This document shows positions 50,730-59,900 of a DNA stretch of 64,000 bases, in pieces. The stretch is from Streptococcus sp. LYSM12. Its GTDB lineage: Bacteria > Bacillota > Bacilli > Lactobacillales > Streptococcaceae. The position numbers were made by a program, and so were the translations under genes. Location: NCBI RefSeq assembly GCF_004569635.1, contig NZ_SPOZ01000001.1:62001-126000 (forward strand), read 5' to 3'. How positions within the stretch are numbered: the stretch's first letter is position 1; each line of letters opens with the position of its first letter. The notes below the pieces were generated by a model. It was not told the DNA's origin and ran no database searches. It worked only from the letters and a program-made list of their open reading frames with translations.

Positions 50730-50823
50730 TACTTTGAGCAACTAGGCAACAATTATTAGTAGCTGTACTAGAGTACGGCAAAATGAGTTCATGAAGTAAT
50801 GAAAGAATAACTAAGTGACTACA
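50730..50823. repeat. Decayed MITE in the adhesin 5' leader
   Basis: Words ACTAGGCAAC, GTACTAGAGTACGGCAAAATGAGTTC (given as GTACTAGAGTACGGCAAAA), AAGTAATGAAAGA and AAGTGACTAC match the family, but both ends are eroded. It lies in the roughly 300-nt transcribed leader between the G9 promoter and the start codon. Confidence 0.55.
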
Positions 50824-50877
50824 TCAAGGCGAGAGGCATGACGGATAGTAGAGTAACATTCAAAGGAGTGGAGTAAA

Positions 50878-53800
50878 TTGAAAAATAGACACAAAATGAA
50901 TTGGTATCGCCTAAGACAACGTTTTTCTATTCGGAAATATCATTTTGGGGTTGCTAGTGTCCTCTTGGGAACTGCCCTATTATTGGGTACTCCAATTGTC
51001 CAAGCAGATGAGGAAGTCAAGGTAGGGACAGAATTAAGTGGGGAGTCCGTTTCTCCAGCAACAGGTGTAGATAGGGCAGAGGTAGTTGACCAAGCTCACC
51101 TGTCTTCCCCAACGGTTGGACATGTGAGCAAGTCCCAAATTGCTCCTGTAACAGAAGAAGAGGTGTTGGCCCAGGTTAGGGCTTCAGAGAAACAAGCAAT
51201 TATTGCTAAGGAAATCAAGGGCTTGCTTCCAACCACAGTCGGTCTTCATCAAGTTCCGGTGGAAGTGACTTATGCGGATGATACAAAAGAAACGGTAATC
51301 GTCCCAGTTGAAATCACTGATGTAGCGGACAAGGAGAATGAAAAAGAGGTCACTCTTACCAACACGAATAAGCAAGAATTGGCAAATTCTCTTTTGACAG
51401 AGGAAGCGAGCACAGATAAACCTCAAACCTCTGAAAACAGAAAAGATACAGTTCCTACTCTTTCGCCTACTGAAATTACCCCTGTTCGTGCTGCTTTTAG
51501 AAGTGCAAATTCATCAGAGCAAGTAATACTAAATGGGAAGAGCTACTCTGTCGGATATACAAATTTGACACTTAAAGATGATTATGATGTTGTTTTTAGT
51601 AGTATGGGACCCGTATCCAACCGTCCAAATGACTTAGGATTAGTAGATTTGGGGAACCGTCGTTATCTTTATCTATTTGATTTTGGAAATAATGCTACAA
51701 TAGATTATCAAGAATTACGCCGTAGAGTAAGTTTCGTGCCAAAAGGTTCTGCTGCTGTGCAAGGTGCTCCAACTATTCATGGAACAGATATTGATGATGA
51801 GTCTAAAAGACGCATTGTTCAAGATGGGGTACATTATCGGTTTACCAATGTAGAAGATACTGAGTTGACTAGTATGGTAAGAATTTACGGTAGGGGTACT
51901 GGGAGAGAGAATGCTATACTATCAGCTCCAACGCTAGTTTCTACATCTAGCCCGGCATACTATGACATAGTCAGACCATTTACACTGACAAATTTTCAAT
52001 CAGGTGGACTTGGAGAGGTAGCTACTAATATTCTTCAGGTTAATGGAGTATATTATACTGCGTATTTCCATAAATCAGTCGATGCTTATTTAGGAGAGGA
52101 CAGAAAGGCTGAATATGAAGGGGGATCGGCGTATGTTCAATATGCAGATAATCGTATTGCTATCCCATTGATAGGTGTTGATGTTCGTCCGCCACAAATC
52201 AATGGAGCAGAAAGTAGTACTGCCTTAGCACTCCCAAGTCAGCCGATTTTAGCGAGTGATTTGGAAAGCCAGCTGGGCAGCAAATTAGATGTCAGGAAGA
52301 TTATTGTAACAGATAATGTCTATAGCAATACTGCTTTAGTTCGTGCACCGAAACTTTCTCAAAGTGTGCGTATAGCGGGGGTAAATGCCTTACCAATGTT
52401 AACGCAAGCACAAAAAGATGAGAAAATTGCAGCTATCAATAAAACCGTTGAAAAAAATAATCTAACCTATTTTCGCTTTAAAGATGCTCAAGGAAACTAT
52501 TACGATACATTAGAACAAGTCAAGGCCGATGCTCTACAAGCTAATGCCCGTAAAACATACGAAGTAATCGCTATAAGTACTGATGAATCAGGAAATGCTA
52601 GCACACCAACAACAGTTGGCCAGTTTACTGTATCCACTCAAGCAGCTGAATACACTCCAAACATTGGTAGTGTAACCAAACCTGAAACAGATTCTCTGAC
52701 TCCCCAAGATGTGCTTGACCAAGTGACAGCACCAAATGGTACTCAATTTACGGATAAACAAGTCAAGGGGGCTATCCCAACAACAGTTGGTATGCACGAT
52801 GTTCCTGTTGAAGTCACCTACCCAGACGGTACCAAGGAAATTGTGACTGTTCCAGTCGAAATCATTGAGATACTCGACAAAGATAAGTACGAACCACGTA
52901 CTGAATTAGCTAATATTCAAGGTTCAGATGCGCCAAATAGTCCATTGAGTGAAGCGGATAAGGATGCCATTAAAGCTAAAGTGGATACAACAGGTTTACC
53001 ACAAGGCACAACTTTAGAAGCAGCGGGCACAGTCGGTGGCACCGTAGATAATCCCGTTGTCGAAGTGACAGTGACCTATCCAGACGGCACAACGGATACA
53101 GTAAATGTGCCAGTAAAACAAAAGGATAATGAAAAATATCAACCAACAGTTCATTCGGATAAAGCCTTGATTGATAGTTCAGATGCGCCAGAGAGTACAT
53201 TGAGTGATGCCGATAAGGATGCTATTAAAGCTAAAGTGGATCCAACAGGTTTACCACAAGGCACGGTGTTGACCCCAGCTGATAAGGTATCAGGTACTCC
53301 AGATAATCCCGTTGTCGAAGTAACAGTGACCTATCCAGACGGTACCACGGATACCCTAACTATCCCAGTGAAACAGAAAGATAAAGAAAAATATCAGCCA
53401 ACCGTTCGTGCGGATAAAGCCTTGATTGATAGTTCAGATGCACCAGAAAGTACATTGAGCGAAGCGGATAAAGAAGCCGTTAAGGACAAGGTGGATACCA
53501 GCAACCTACCACAAGGCACGGTGTTGACCCCAGCTGATAAGGTATCAGGTACTTCAGATAATCCAGTTGTTCAAGTAACAGTGACCTATCCAGACGGCAC
53601 AACGGATACAGTAAATGTGCCAGTAAAACAAAAGGATAATGAAAAATATCAACCAACAGTTCGTGAGGGTAAAGCCTTAATTGATAGTCCGGATGCGCCA
53701 GAGAGTACATTGAGTGATGCCGATAAGGATGCTATTAAAGCTAAAGTGGATACAACAGGGTTACCACAAGGCACAGTGTTGACCCCAGCTAATAAGGTAT

Positions 53801-56800
53801 CAGGTACTCCAGATAATCCCGTTGTTCAAGTAACGGTGACCTATCCAGACGGTACCACGGATACCCTAACTATCCCAGTGAAGCAGAAAGATAAAGAAAA
53901 ATATCAACCAACCGTCCGTTCGGATAAAGCCTTGATTGATAGTCCGGATACGCCAAATAGTCTATTGAGTGATGCCGATAAGGATGCCATTAAAGCTAAA
54001 GTGGATACAACAGGGTTACCACAAGGTACAACTTTAGAACCAGCAGGCACAGTCGGTGGTACCGTAGATAATCCCGTTGTCCAAGTAACGGTAACCTATC
54101 CAGACGGCACAACGGATACTCTAACTATCCCAGTGAAACAGAAAGATAAAGAAAAATATCAACCAACTGTCCGTGCGGGTAAAGCCTTGATTGATAGTCC
54201 GGATACGCCAGAGAGTACATTGAGTGATGCCGATAAGGATACCATTAAAGCTAAAGTGGATACAACAGGTTTACCACAAGGCACAACCTTAGAACCAGCA
54301 GGCACAGTCGGTGGCACCGTAGATAATCCAGTTGTTGAAGTAACGGTAACCTATCCAGACGGTACAACGGATACCCTAACTATCCCAGTGAAACAGAAAG
54401 ACAGTGCCACCAATGCGCCAACGGTGAAACCAGATAAGGACGGCACTCCAGCTGTTGCTGCAGGTAAAGTTTTAATCGATAGTCCAGATGTGCCAGAGAG
54501 TACATTGAGTGATGCGGATAAAGAAGCTGTTAAGGACAAAGTGGATACCAGCAATCTACCACAAGGTACAGTATTGACTCCAGCCGATAAGGTATCAGGT
54601 ACTCCAGATAATCCCGTTGTCGAAGTAACAGTGACCTATCCAGACGGCACAACGGATACTCTAACTATACCAGTGAAGCAGAAAGACAGCGCAACCAATG
54701 AGCCACGTATTAAGGCAGATGACCCAAACACTCCAGCTGTTTCTGCAGGTAAAGTCTTAATCGATAGTCCGGATGCACCAGAAAGCACATTGAGCGAAGC
54801 GGATAAAGAAGCCGTTAAGGACAAGGTGGATACCAGCAACCTACCACAAGGTACGGTGTTGACCCCAGCCGATAAGGTATCAGGTACTCCAGATAATCCC
54901 GTGGTTCAAGTAACAGTAACCTATCCAGACGGTACCACGGATACTCTAACTATCCCAGTGAAACAGAAAGACAGTGCAACCAATGCACCAACGGTGAAAC
55001 CAGATAAGGACGGCACTCCAGCTGTTTCCGCAGGTAAAGTCTTAATCGATAGTCCAGATGTGCCAGAAAGTACATTGAGCGAAGCGGATAAAGAAGCCGT
55101 TAAGGACAAGGTGGATACCAGCAACCTACCACAAGGCACGGTGTTGACTCCAGCTGATAAGGTATCAGGTACTTCAGATAATCCAGTTGTTGAAGTAACA
55201 GTGACCTATCCAGACGGCACAACGGATACAGTAAATGTGCCAGTAAAACAAAAGGATAATGAAAAATATCAACCAACAGTTCGTGAGGGTAAAGCCTTAA
55301 TTGATAGTCCGGATACGCCAAATAGTCTATTGAGTGATGCCGATAAGGATGCCATTAAAGCTAAAGTGGATACAACAGGGTTACCACAAGGTACAACTTT
55401 AGAACCAGCAGGCACAGTCGGTGGTACCGTAGATAATCCCGTTGTCCAAGTAACGGTAACCTATCCAGACGGCACAACGGATACTCTAACTATCCCAGTG
55501 AAACAGAAAGATAAAGAAAAATATCAACCAACTGTCCGTGCGGGTAAAGCCTTGATTGATAGTCCGGATACGCCAAATAGTCCATTGAGTGATGCCGATA
55601 AGGATGCCATTAAAGCTAAAGTGGATACAACAGGTTTACCACAAGGCACAACCTTAGAACCAGCAGGCACAGTCGGTGGCACCGTAGATAATCCAGTTGT
55701 TGAAGTAACGGTAACCTATCCAGACGGCACAACGGATACCCTAACTATCCCAGTGAAACAGAAAGACAGCGTAACCAATGCACCAACGCTGAAACCAGAT
55801 AAGGACGGTACTCCAGCTGTTTCTGCAGGTAAAGTCTTAATTGATAGTCCGGATGCGCCAGAGAGTACATTGAGTGATGCGGATAAAGAAGCCGTTAAGG
55901 ACAAGGTGGATACCAGCAACCTACCACAAGGTACAGTGTTGACTCCAGCTGATAAGGTATCAGGTACTTCAGATAATCCAGTGGTTCAAGTAACAGTAAC
56001 CTATCCAGACGGTACAACGGATACCCTAACTATCCCAGTGAAACAGAAAGACAGTGCAACCAATGCGCCAACGGTGAAACCAGATAAGGACGGCACTCCA
56101 GCTGTTTCTACAGGTAAAGTCTTAATCGATAGTCCGGATGCACCAGAAAGTACATTGAGCGAAGCGGATAAAGAAGCCGTTAAGGACAAGGTGGATACCA
56201 GCAACCTACCACAAGGCACGGTGTTGACCCCAGCTGATAAGGTATCAGGTACCCCAGATAATCCAGTGGTTCAAGTAACAGTGACCTATCCAGATGGCAC
56301 AACTGATACCCTAACTGTCCCAGTGAAACAGAAAGACAGTGCAAGCAAGGAACCAACGGTGAAACCAGATAAGGACGGCACTCCAGCTGTTGCTGCAGGT
56401 AAAGTCTTAATCGATAGTCCAGATGCGCCAGAAAGCACATTGAGCGAAGCAGATAAAGAAGCTGTTAAGGACAAGGTAGATACCAGCAATCTACCACAAG
56501 GCACAGTGTTGACCCCAGCTGATAAGGTATCAGGTACCCCAGATAATCCCGTTGTTCAAGTAACGGTGACCTATCCAGACGGTACAACCGATACCCTAAC
56601 TATCCCAGTGAAACAGAAAGATAAAGAAAAATATCAGCCAACAGTTCGTGCGGATAAAGCCTTGATTGATAGTCCGGATACGCCAAATAGTCTATTGAGT
56701 GATGCCGATAAGGATGCCATTAAAGCTAAAGTGGATACAACAGGGTTACCACAAGGTACAACTTTAGAAACAGCAGGCACAGTCGGTGGTACCGTAGATA

Positions 56801-59202
56801 ATCCCGTTGTCGAAGTAACGGTAACCTATCCAGACGGTACAACGGATACCCTAACTATCCCAGTGAAGCAGAAAGACAGCGCAACCAATGAGCCACGTAT
56901 TAAGGCAGATGATCCAAACACTCCAGCTGCTTCCGCAGGTAAAGTCTTAATCGATAGTTCAGATGCACCAGAAAGCACATTGAGCGAAGCAGATAAAGAA
57001 GCTGTTAAGGACAAGGTGGATACCAGCAACCTACCACAAGGCACGGTGTTGACTCCAGCTGATAAGGTATCAGGTACTCCAGAAACCCCTGTTGTCCAAG
57101 TAACAGTGACCTATCCAGACGGCACAACGGATACCCTAACTATCCCAGTGAAACAGAAAGATAAAGAAAAATATCAACCAACCGTCCGTGCGGATAAAGC
57201 CTTGATTGATAGTCCGGATACGCCAAATAGTCCATTGAGTGATGCCGATAAGGATGCCATTAAAGCTAAAGTGGATCCAACAGGTTTACCACAAGGCACG
57301 GTGTTGACCCCAGCTGATAAGGTATCAGGTACTCCAGATAATCCCGTTGTTCAAGTAACGGTGACCTATCCAGACGGTACAACGGATACCCTAACTATTC
57401 CAGTGAAACAGAAAGATAAAGAAAAATATCAGCCAACAGTTCGTGCGGATAAAACCTTGATTGATAGTTCGGATGCACCAGAAAGCACATTGAGCGAAGC
57501 GGATAAAGAAGCTGTTAAGGACAAGGTGGATACCAGCAATCTGCCACAAGGTACAGTGTTGACTCCAGCTGATAAGGTATCAGGTACTCCAGATAATCCC
57601 GTTGTTCAAGTAACGGTGACCTATCCAGACGGCACAACCGATACCCTAACTATTCCAGTGAAACAGAAAGATAAAGAAAAATATCAGCCAACAGTTCGTT
57701 CGGATAAAGCCTTGATTGATAGTTCAGATGCGCCAGAAAGCACATTGAGCGAAGCAGATAAAGAAGCTGTTAAGGACAAGGTAGATACCAGTAATCTGCC
57801 ACAAGGCACGGTGTTGACCCCAGCTGATAAGGTATCAGGTACTCCAGACAACCCTGTTGTCCAAGTAACGGTGACCTATCCAGACGGCACAACGGATACT
57901 CTAACTATCCCAGTGAAACAGAAAGATAAAGAAAAATATCAACCAACTGTCCGTGCGGGTAAAGCCTTGATTGATAGTTCAGATGCGCCAGAAAGCACAT
58001 TGAGCGAAGCGGATAAAGAAGCTGTTAAGGACAAGGTGGATACCAGCAATCTACCACAAGGCACGATGTTGACCCCAGCCGATAAGGTATCAGGTACTCC
58101 AGACAACCCCGTTGTTCAAGTAACAGTGACCTATCCAGACGGCACAACGGATACTCTAACTATCCCAGTGAAACAGAAAGACAGTGCAACCAATGCGCCA
58201 ACGGTGAAACCAGATAAGGACGGCACTCCAGCTGTTGCTGCAGGTAAAGCCTTAATCGATAGTTCGGATGCACCAGAAAGCACATTGAGCGAAGCGGATA
58301 AAGAAGCTGTTAAGGACAAGGTGGATACCAGCAACCTACCACAAGGCACAGTGTTGACTCCAGCCGATAAGGTATCAGGTACTCCAGACAACCCCGTTGT
58401 TCAAGTAACGGTGACCTATCCAGACGGTACAACCGATACCCTAACTATTCCAGTGAAACAGAAAGACAGTGCAACCAATGCACCAACGGTGAAACCAGAT
58501 AAGGACGGCACTCCAGCTGTTGCTGCAGGTAAAGTCTTAATTGATAGTCCAGATGCACCAGAAAGCACATTGAGCGAAGCGGATAAAGAAGCTGTTAAGG
58601 ACAAGGTGGATACCAGCAACCTACCACAAGGCACAGTGTTGACTCCAGCCGATAAGGTATCAGGTACCCCAGATAATCCAGTGGTTCAAGTAACAGTGAC
58701 CTATCCAGACGGCACAACGGGTACCCTAACTATTCCAGTGAAGCAGAAAGACAGTATGGTCTATAGTCCACAGTTACTTTCCTTGACTGAAGTTGACAAT
58801 GTGAACCAGATTACAGATGATGAGAAAGTCCGAATTAAAGAAGCCTTTGAGAAAGCAAATCCTCATTTACCTGCTGGTACGAAAATCCTTGTCTTAGATA
58901 AGGGCAGTCTAGCAGTACTATTCCCCGATGGTTCTGAATTTGAGATTGACGGTCGTCATATCGTTATAGAAAAGACTACTCCAGCCCCTCTACCAGAAGA
59001 GAAAAAGATTGATAAAGAAAGTGGAGTGCAACCAATGACTCTAACAGGGCAAGACCCAATCGCCTCTCGAAGCAGAAAACAAGGCCAACTACCAAACACT
59101 GGTGAAAGCAGTGTTGCAAGAGTTCAAGTAGCTGGTCTACTAACTATCTTTGCTACCTCTTTGTTCTGGTTGATGGGTAAGGGTCGGAAAGAAGAAGAAT
59201 AG
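50878..59202 (+). CDS. Giant YSIRK/LPXTG surface protein with 22 Rib-like repeats
   Basis: A 2774-residue wall-anchored protein. The YSIRK-type signal peptide carries FSIRKYHFGVASVLLG (about 16-31), with the mature protein beginning near Asp45. A unique N-terminal region (about 45-650) has no domain I can name; it holds two isolated YADDT/YPDGT Rib-like ends. Residues about 682-2626 are 22 tandem Rib/RibLong-like repeats of 85 or 95 residues. The C terminus has LPNTG, a hydrophobic helix and KGRKEEE, a sortase A substrate. The start is TTG at 50878 with AAAGGAG 9 nt upstream; ATG 50896 is the alternative. Rib-type stalks project adhesins and vary in length between strains. The ligand is unknown. 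Confidence 0.92.
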   Translation: MKNRHKMNWYRLRQRFSIRKYHFGVASVLLGTALLLGTPIVQADEEVKVGTELSGESVSPATGVDRAEVVDQAHLSSPTVGHVSKSQIAPVTEEEVLAQVRASEKQAIIAKEIKGLLPTTVGLHQVPVEVTYADDTKETVIVPVEITDVADKENEKEVTLTNTNKQELANSLLTEEASTDKPQTSENRKDTVPTLSPTEITPVRAAFRSANSSEQVILNGKSYSVGYTNLTLKDDYDVVFSSMGPVSNRPNDLGLVDLGNRRYLYLFDFGNNATIDYQELRRRVSFVPKGSAAVQGAPTIHGTDIDDESKRRIVQDGVHYRFTNVEDTELTSMVRIYGRGTGRENAILSAPTLVSTSSPAYYDIVRPFTLTNFQSGGLGEVATNILQVNGVYYTAYFHKSVDAYLGEDRKAEYEGGSAYVQYADNRIAIPLIGVDVRPPQINGAESSTALALPSQPILASDLESQLGSKLDVRKIIVTDNVYSNTALVRAPKLSQSVRIAGVNALPMLTQAQKDEKIAAINKTVEKNNLTYFRFKDAQGNYYDTLEQVKADALQANARKTYEVIAISTDESGNASTPTTVGQFTVSTQAAEYTPNIGSVTKPETDSLTPQDVLDQVTAPNGTQFTDKQVKGAIPTTVGMHDVPVEVTYPDGTKEIVTVPVEIIEILDKDKYEPRTELANIQGSDAPNSPLSEADKDAIKAKVDTTGLPQGTTLEAAGTVGGTVDNPVVEVTVTYPDGTTDTVNVPVKQKDNEKYQPTVHSDKALIDSSDAPESTLSDADKDAIKAKVDPTGLPQGTVLTPADKVSGTPDNPVVEVTVTYPDGTTDTLTIPVKQKDKEKYQPTVRADKALIDSSDAPESTLSEADKEAVKDKVDTSNLPQGTVLTPADKVSGTSDNPVVQVTVTYPDGTTDTVNVPVKQKDNEKYQPTVREGKALIDSPDAPESTLSDADKDAIKAKVDTTGLPQGTVLTPANKVSGTPDNPVVQVTVTYPDGTTDTLTIPVKQKDKEKYQPTVRSDKALIDSPDTPNSLLSDADKDAIKAKVDTTGLPQGTTLEPAGTVGGTVDNPVVQVTVTYPDGTTDTLTIPVKQKDKEKYQPTVRAGKALIDSPDTPESTLSDADKDTIKAKVDTTGLPQGTTLEPAGTVGGTVDNPVVEVTVTYPDGTTDTLTIPVKQKDSATNAPTVKPDKDGTPAVAAGKVLIDSPDVPESTLSDADKEAVKDKVDTSNLPQGTVLTPADKVSGTPDNPVVEVTVTYPDGTTDTLTIPVKQKDSATNEPRIKADDPNTPAVSAGKVLIDSPDAPESTLSEADKEAVKDKVDTSNLPQGTVLTPADKVSGTPDNPVVQVTVTYPDGTTDTLTIPVKQKDSATNAPTVKPDKDGTPAVSAGKVLIDSPDVPESTLSEADKEAVKDKVDTSNLPQGTVLTPADKVSGTSDNPVVEVTVTYPDGTTDTVNVPVKQKDNEKYQPTVREGKALIDSPDTPNSLLSDADKDAIKAKVDTTGLPQGTTLEPAGTVGGTVDNPVVQVTVTYPDGTTDTLTIPVKQKDKEKYQPTVRAGKALIDSPDTPNSPLSDADKDAIKAKVDTTGLPQGTTLEPAGTVGGTVDNPVVEVTVTYPDGTTDTLTIPVKQKDSVTNAPTLKPDKDGTPAVSAGKVLIDSPDAPESTLSDADKEAVKDKVDTSNLPQGTVLTPADKVSGTSDNPVVQVTVTYPDGTTDTLTIPVKQKDSATNAPTVKPDKDGTPAVSTGKVLIDSPDAPESTLSEADKEAVKDKVDTSNLPQGTVLTPADKVSGTPDNPVVQVTVTYPDGTTDTLTVPVKQKDSASKEPTVKPDKDGTPAVAAGKVLIDSPDAPESTLSEADKEAVKDKVDTSNLPQGTVLTPADKVSGTPDNPVVQVTVTYPDGTTDTLTIPVKQKDKEKYQPTVRADKALIDSPDTPNSLLSDADKDAIKAKVDTTGLPQGTTLETAGTVGGTVDNPVVEVTVTYPDGTTDTLTIPVKQKDSATNEPRIKADDPNTPAASAGKVLIDSSDAPESTLSEADKEAVKDKVDTSNLPQGTVLTPADKVSGTPETPVVQVTVTYPDGTTDTLTIPVKQKDKEKYQPTVRADKALIDSPDTPNSPLSDADKDAIKAKVDPTGLPQGTVLTPADKVSGTPDNPVVQVTVTYPDGTTDTLTIPVKQKDKEKYQPTVRADKTLIDSSDAPESTLSEADKEAVKDKVDTSNLPQGTVLTPADKVSGTPDNPVVQVTVTYPDGTTDTLTIPVKQKDKEKYQPTVRSDKALIDSSDAPESTLSEADKEAVKDKVDTSNLPQGTVLTPADKVSGTPDNPVVQVTVTYPDGTTDTLTIPVKQKDKEKYQPTVRAGKALIDSSDAPESTLSEADKEAVKDKVDTSNLPQGTMLTPADKVSGTPDNPVVQVTVTYPDGTTDTLTIPVKQKDSATNAPTVKPDKDGTPAVAAGKALIDSSDAPESTLSEADKEAVKDKVDTSNLPQGTVLTPADKVSGTPDNPVVQVTVTYPDGTTDTLTIPVKQKDSATNAPTVKPDKDGTPAVAAGKVLIDSPDAPESTLSEADKEAVKDKVDTSNLPQGTVLTPADKVSGTPDNPVVQVTVTYPDGTTGTLTIPVKQKDSMVYSPQLLSLTEVDNVNQITDDEKVRIKEAFEKANPHLPAGTKILVLDKGSLAVLFPDGSEFEIDGRHIVIEKTTPAPLPEEKKIDKESGVQPMTLTGQDPIASRSRKQGQLPNTGESSVARVQVAGLLTIFATSLFWLMGKGRKEEE
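52921..58756 (+). repeat. Tandem array of 22 repeats (255-bp and 285-bp units)
   Basis: Units start at SDAP/SPDTP and end at KALID/KVLID. Short units (85 aa) carry linker KEKYQPTVR; long units (95 aa) carry linker SATNAPTVKPDKDGTPAV or SATNEPRIKADDPNTP. Two core types alternate: A (ADKDAIKAKVDTTGLPQGTT) and B (ADKEAVKDKVDTSNLPQGTV); units 2, 4 and 17 start as A and continue as B. All lengths are multiples of 3, so recombination keeps the frame. Confidence 0.92.
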
Positions 59203-59271
59203 GCATGAGGCCAACTTTCAATCTATTGGCTAGAGAATCTTTTCAAACTTTAGAGTAGAGAGGTATTCTAA

Positions 59272-59445
59272 ATGGAAAAACTATCGTGTATTAATTATTA
59301 TGAGAAGAGAACCTTTAGCTGTAAACAGTGTAACCAAAGAGTCACTACAGTAGCAGGCATGTTAGATAGACGGACCAAGTTTTGTAGCTCCTTGTGTTCG
59401 AGGCGCTATTGGCGCCATGCTAATAAGTATCGCCAAACAAAGTAA
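59272..59445 (+). CDS. Small Cys-rich (zinc-ribbon-like) protein
   Basis: 57 residues, starting MEKLSCINYYEKRTFSC. Five Cys are visible: Cys6, Cys17 and Cys20 (CKQC), Cys38 and Cys42 (CSSLC); CxxC plus CxxxC could bind one zinc. The tail SRRYWRHANKYRQTK is very basic, which suits RNA or DNA binding. RBS GAGAGG precedes the ATG. A second, broken copy lies at 13.14-13.27 kb, and codon identity between the two supports a real protein. I do not recognise the family. The hairpin at 59490 would end this transcript. Confidence 0.65.
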   Translation: MEKLSCINYYEKRTFSCKQCNQRVTTVAGMLDRRTKFCSSLCSRRYWRHANKYRQTK

Positions 59446-59489
59446 GGTTTATGCGGATGTAGATGAAAGGAGGTTTTTTAAAAGGAAGC

Positions 59490-59525
59490 ATAAGAGGTTG
59501 GGACAAAAGTCCCAGCTTCTTTTTG
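59490..59525 (+). terminator. Terminator after the Cys-rich gene
   Basis: AAGAGGTTGGGAC-AAAA-GTCCCAGCTTCTT, about a 13-bp stem with one G-U or mismatch, then T run. The same hairpin family as at 13319. Confidence 0.8.
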
Positions 59526-59846
59526 ATCTTTTTCGAGTACAAAAAACTATATGTTGGAAAACTGGAACTAAGCTTTTCCAATCACCCGTGGAAACTATTT
59601 TGAATAAGATTGCTTCTAGGCGATTCAGCTGCTGAGTGATTGAGGGCAGGTTCATCTTGTTATAGCCGTTTCGTTTATTTTTAGTACCAGGCAAGGAGTC
59701 GCAGGTAGTACTGGAGTACAGCAAGACGAGTGAACGAAGTAATAAAAATATAAACGAAATGACTATATTGGATAGTCCATGATGAGATGCCCATAAGAAT
59801 CGTGACAGGAAGCCTTGTATTGTTTTGTGTGAAGTTGAAAAATAAA
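59526..59846. other. Spacer with a MITE before pepF
   Basis: No gene supported. It contains the MITE at 59662-59766 and otherwise unremarkable AT-rich sequence. Confidence 0.6.
59662..59766. repeat. IS630-type MITE
   Basis: 105 bp, ends ATAGCCGTTTCGTTTATT and TAAACGAAATGACTAT. It shares GAGTCGCAGGTAGTACTGG with the copy at 41.8 kb, so these two form a subfamily. Confidence 0.8.
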
Positions 59847-59894
59847 AAATGCCTCAATCAATCAAGGCAATCAAACCTTGACGGAGGCATTTTG
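59847..59894 (-). terminator. pepF terminator
   Basis: AAAATGCCTC and GAGGCATTTT form the outer stem with inner CAAGG/CCTTG pairing; T-rich on both strands, so bidirectional. Confidence 0.8.
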
Positions 59895-59900
59895 TATATT

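Noticed and set aside
53480-58634. Many minus-strand open frames of 66-86 codons across the adhesin repeats
   Set aside because: They recur with the repeat period, have near-identical sequence and no ribosome binding sites; they are mirror images of the coding repeats.
52921-58756. Regular repeats as a CRISPR array
   Set aside because: Units are 255/285 bp, coding and contiguous, without spacers.
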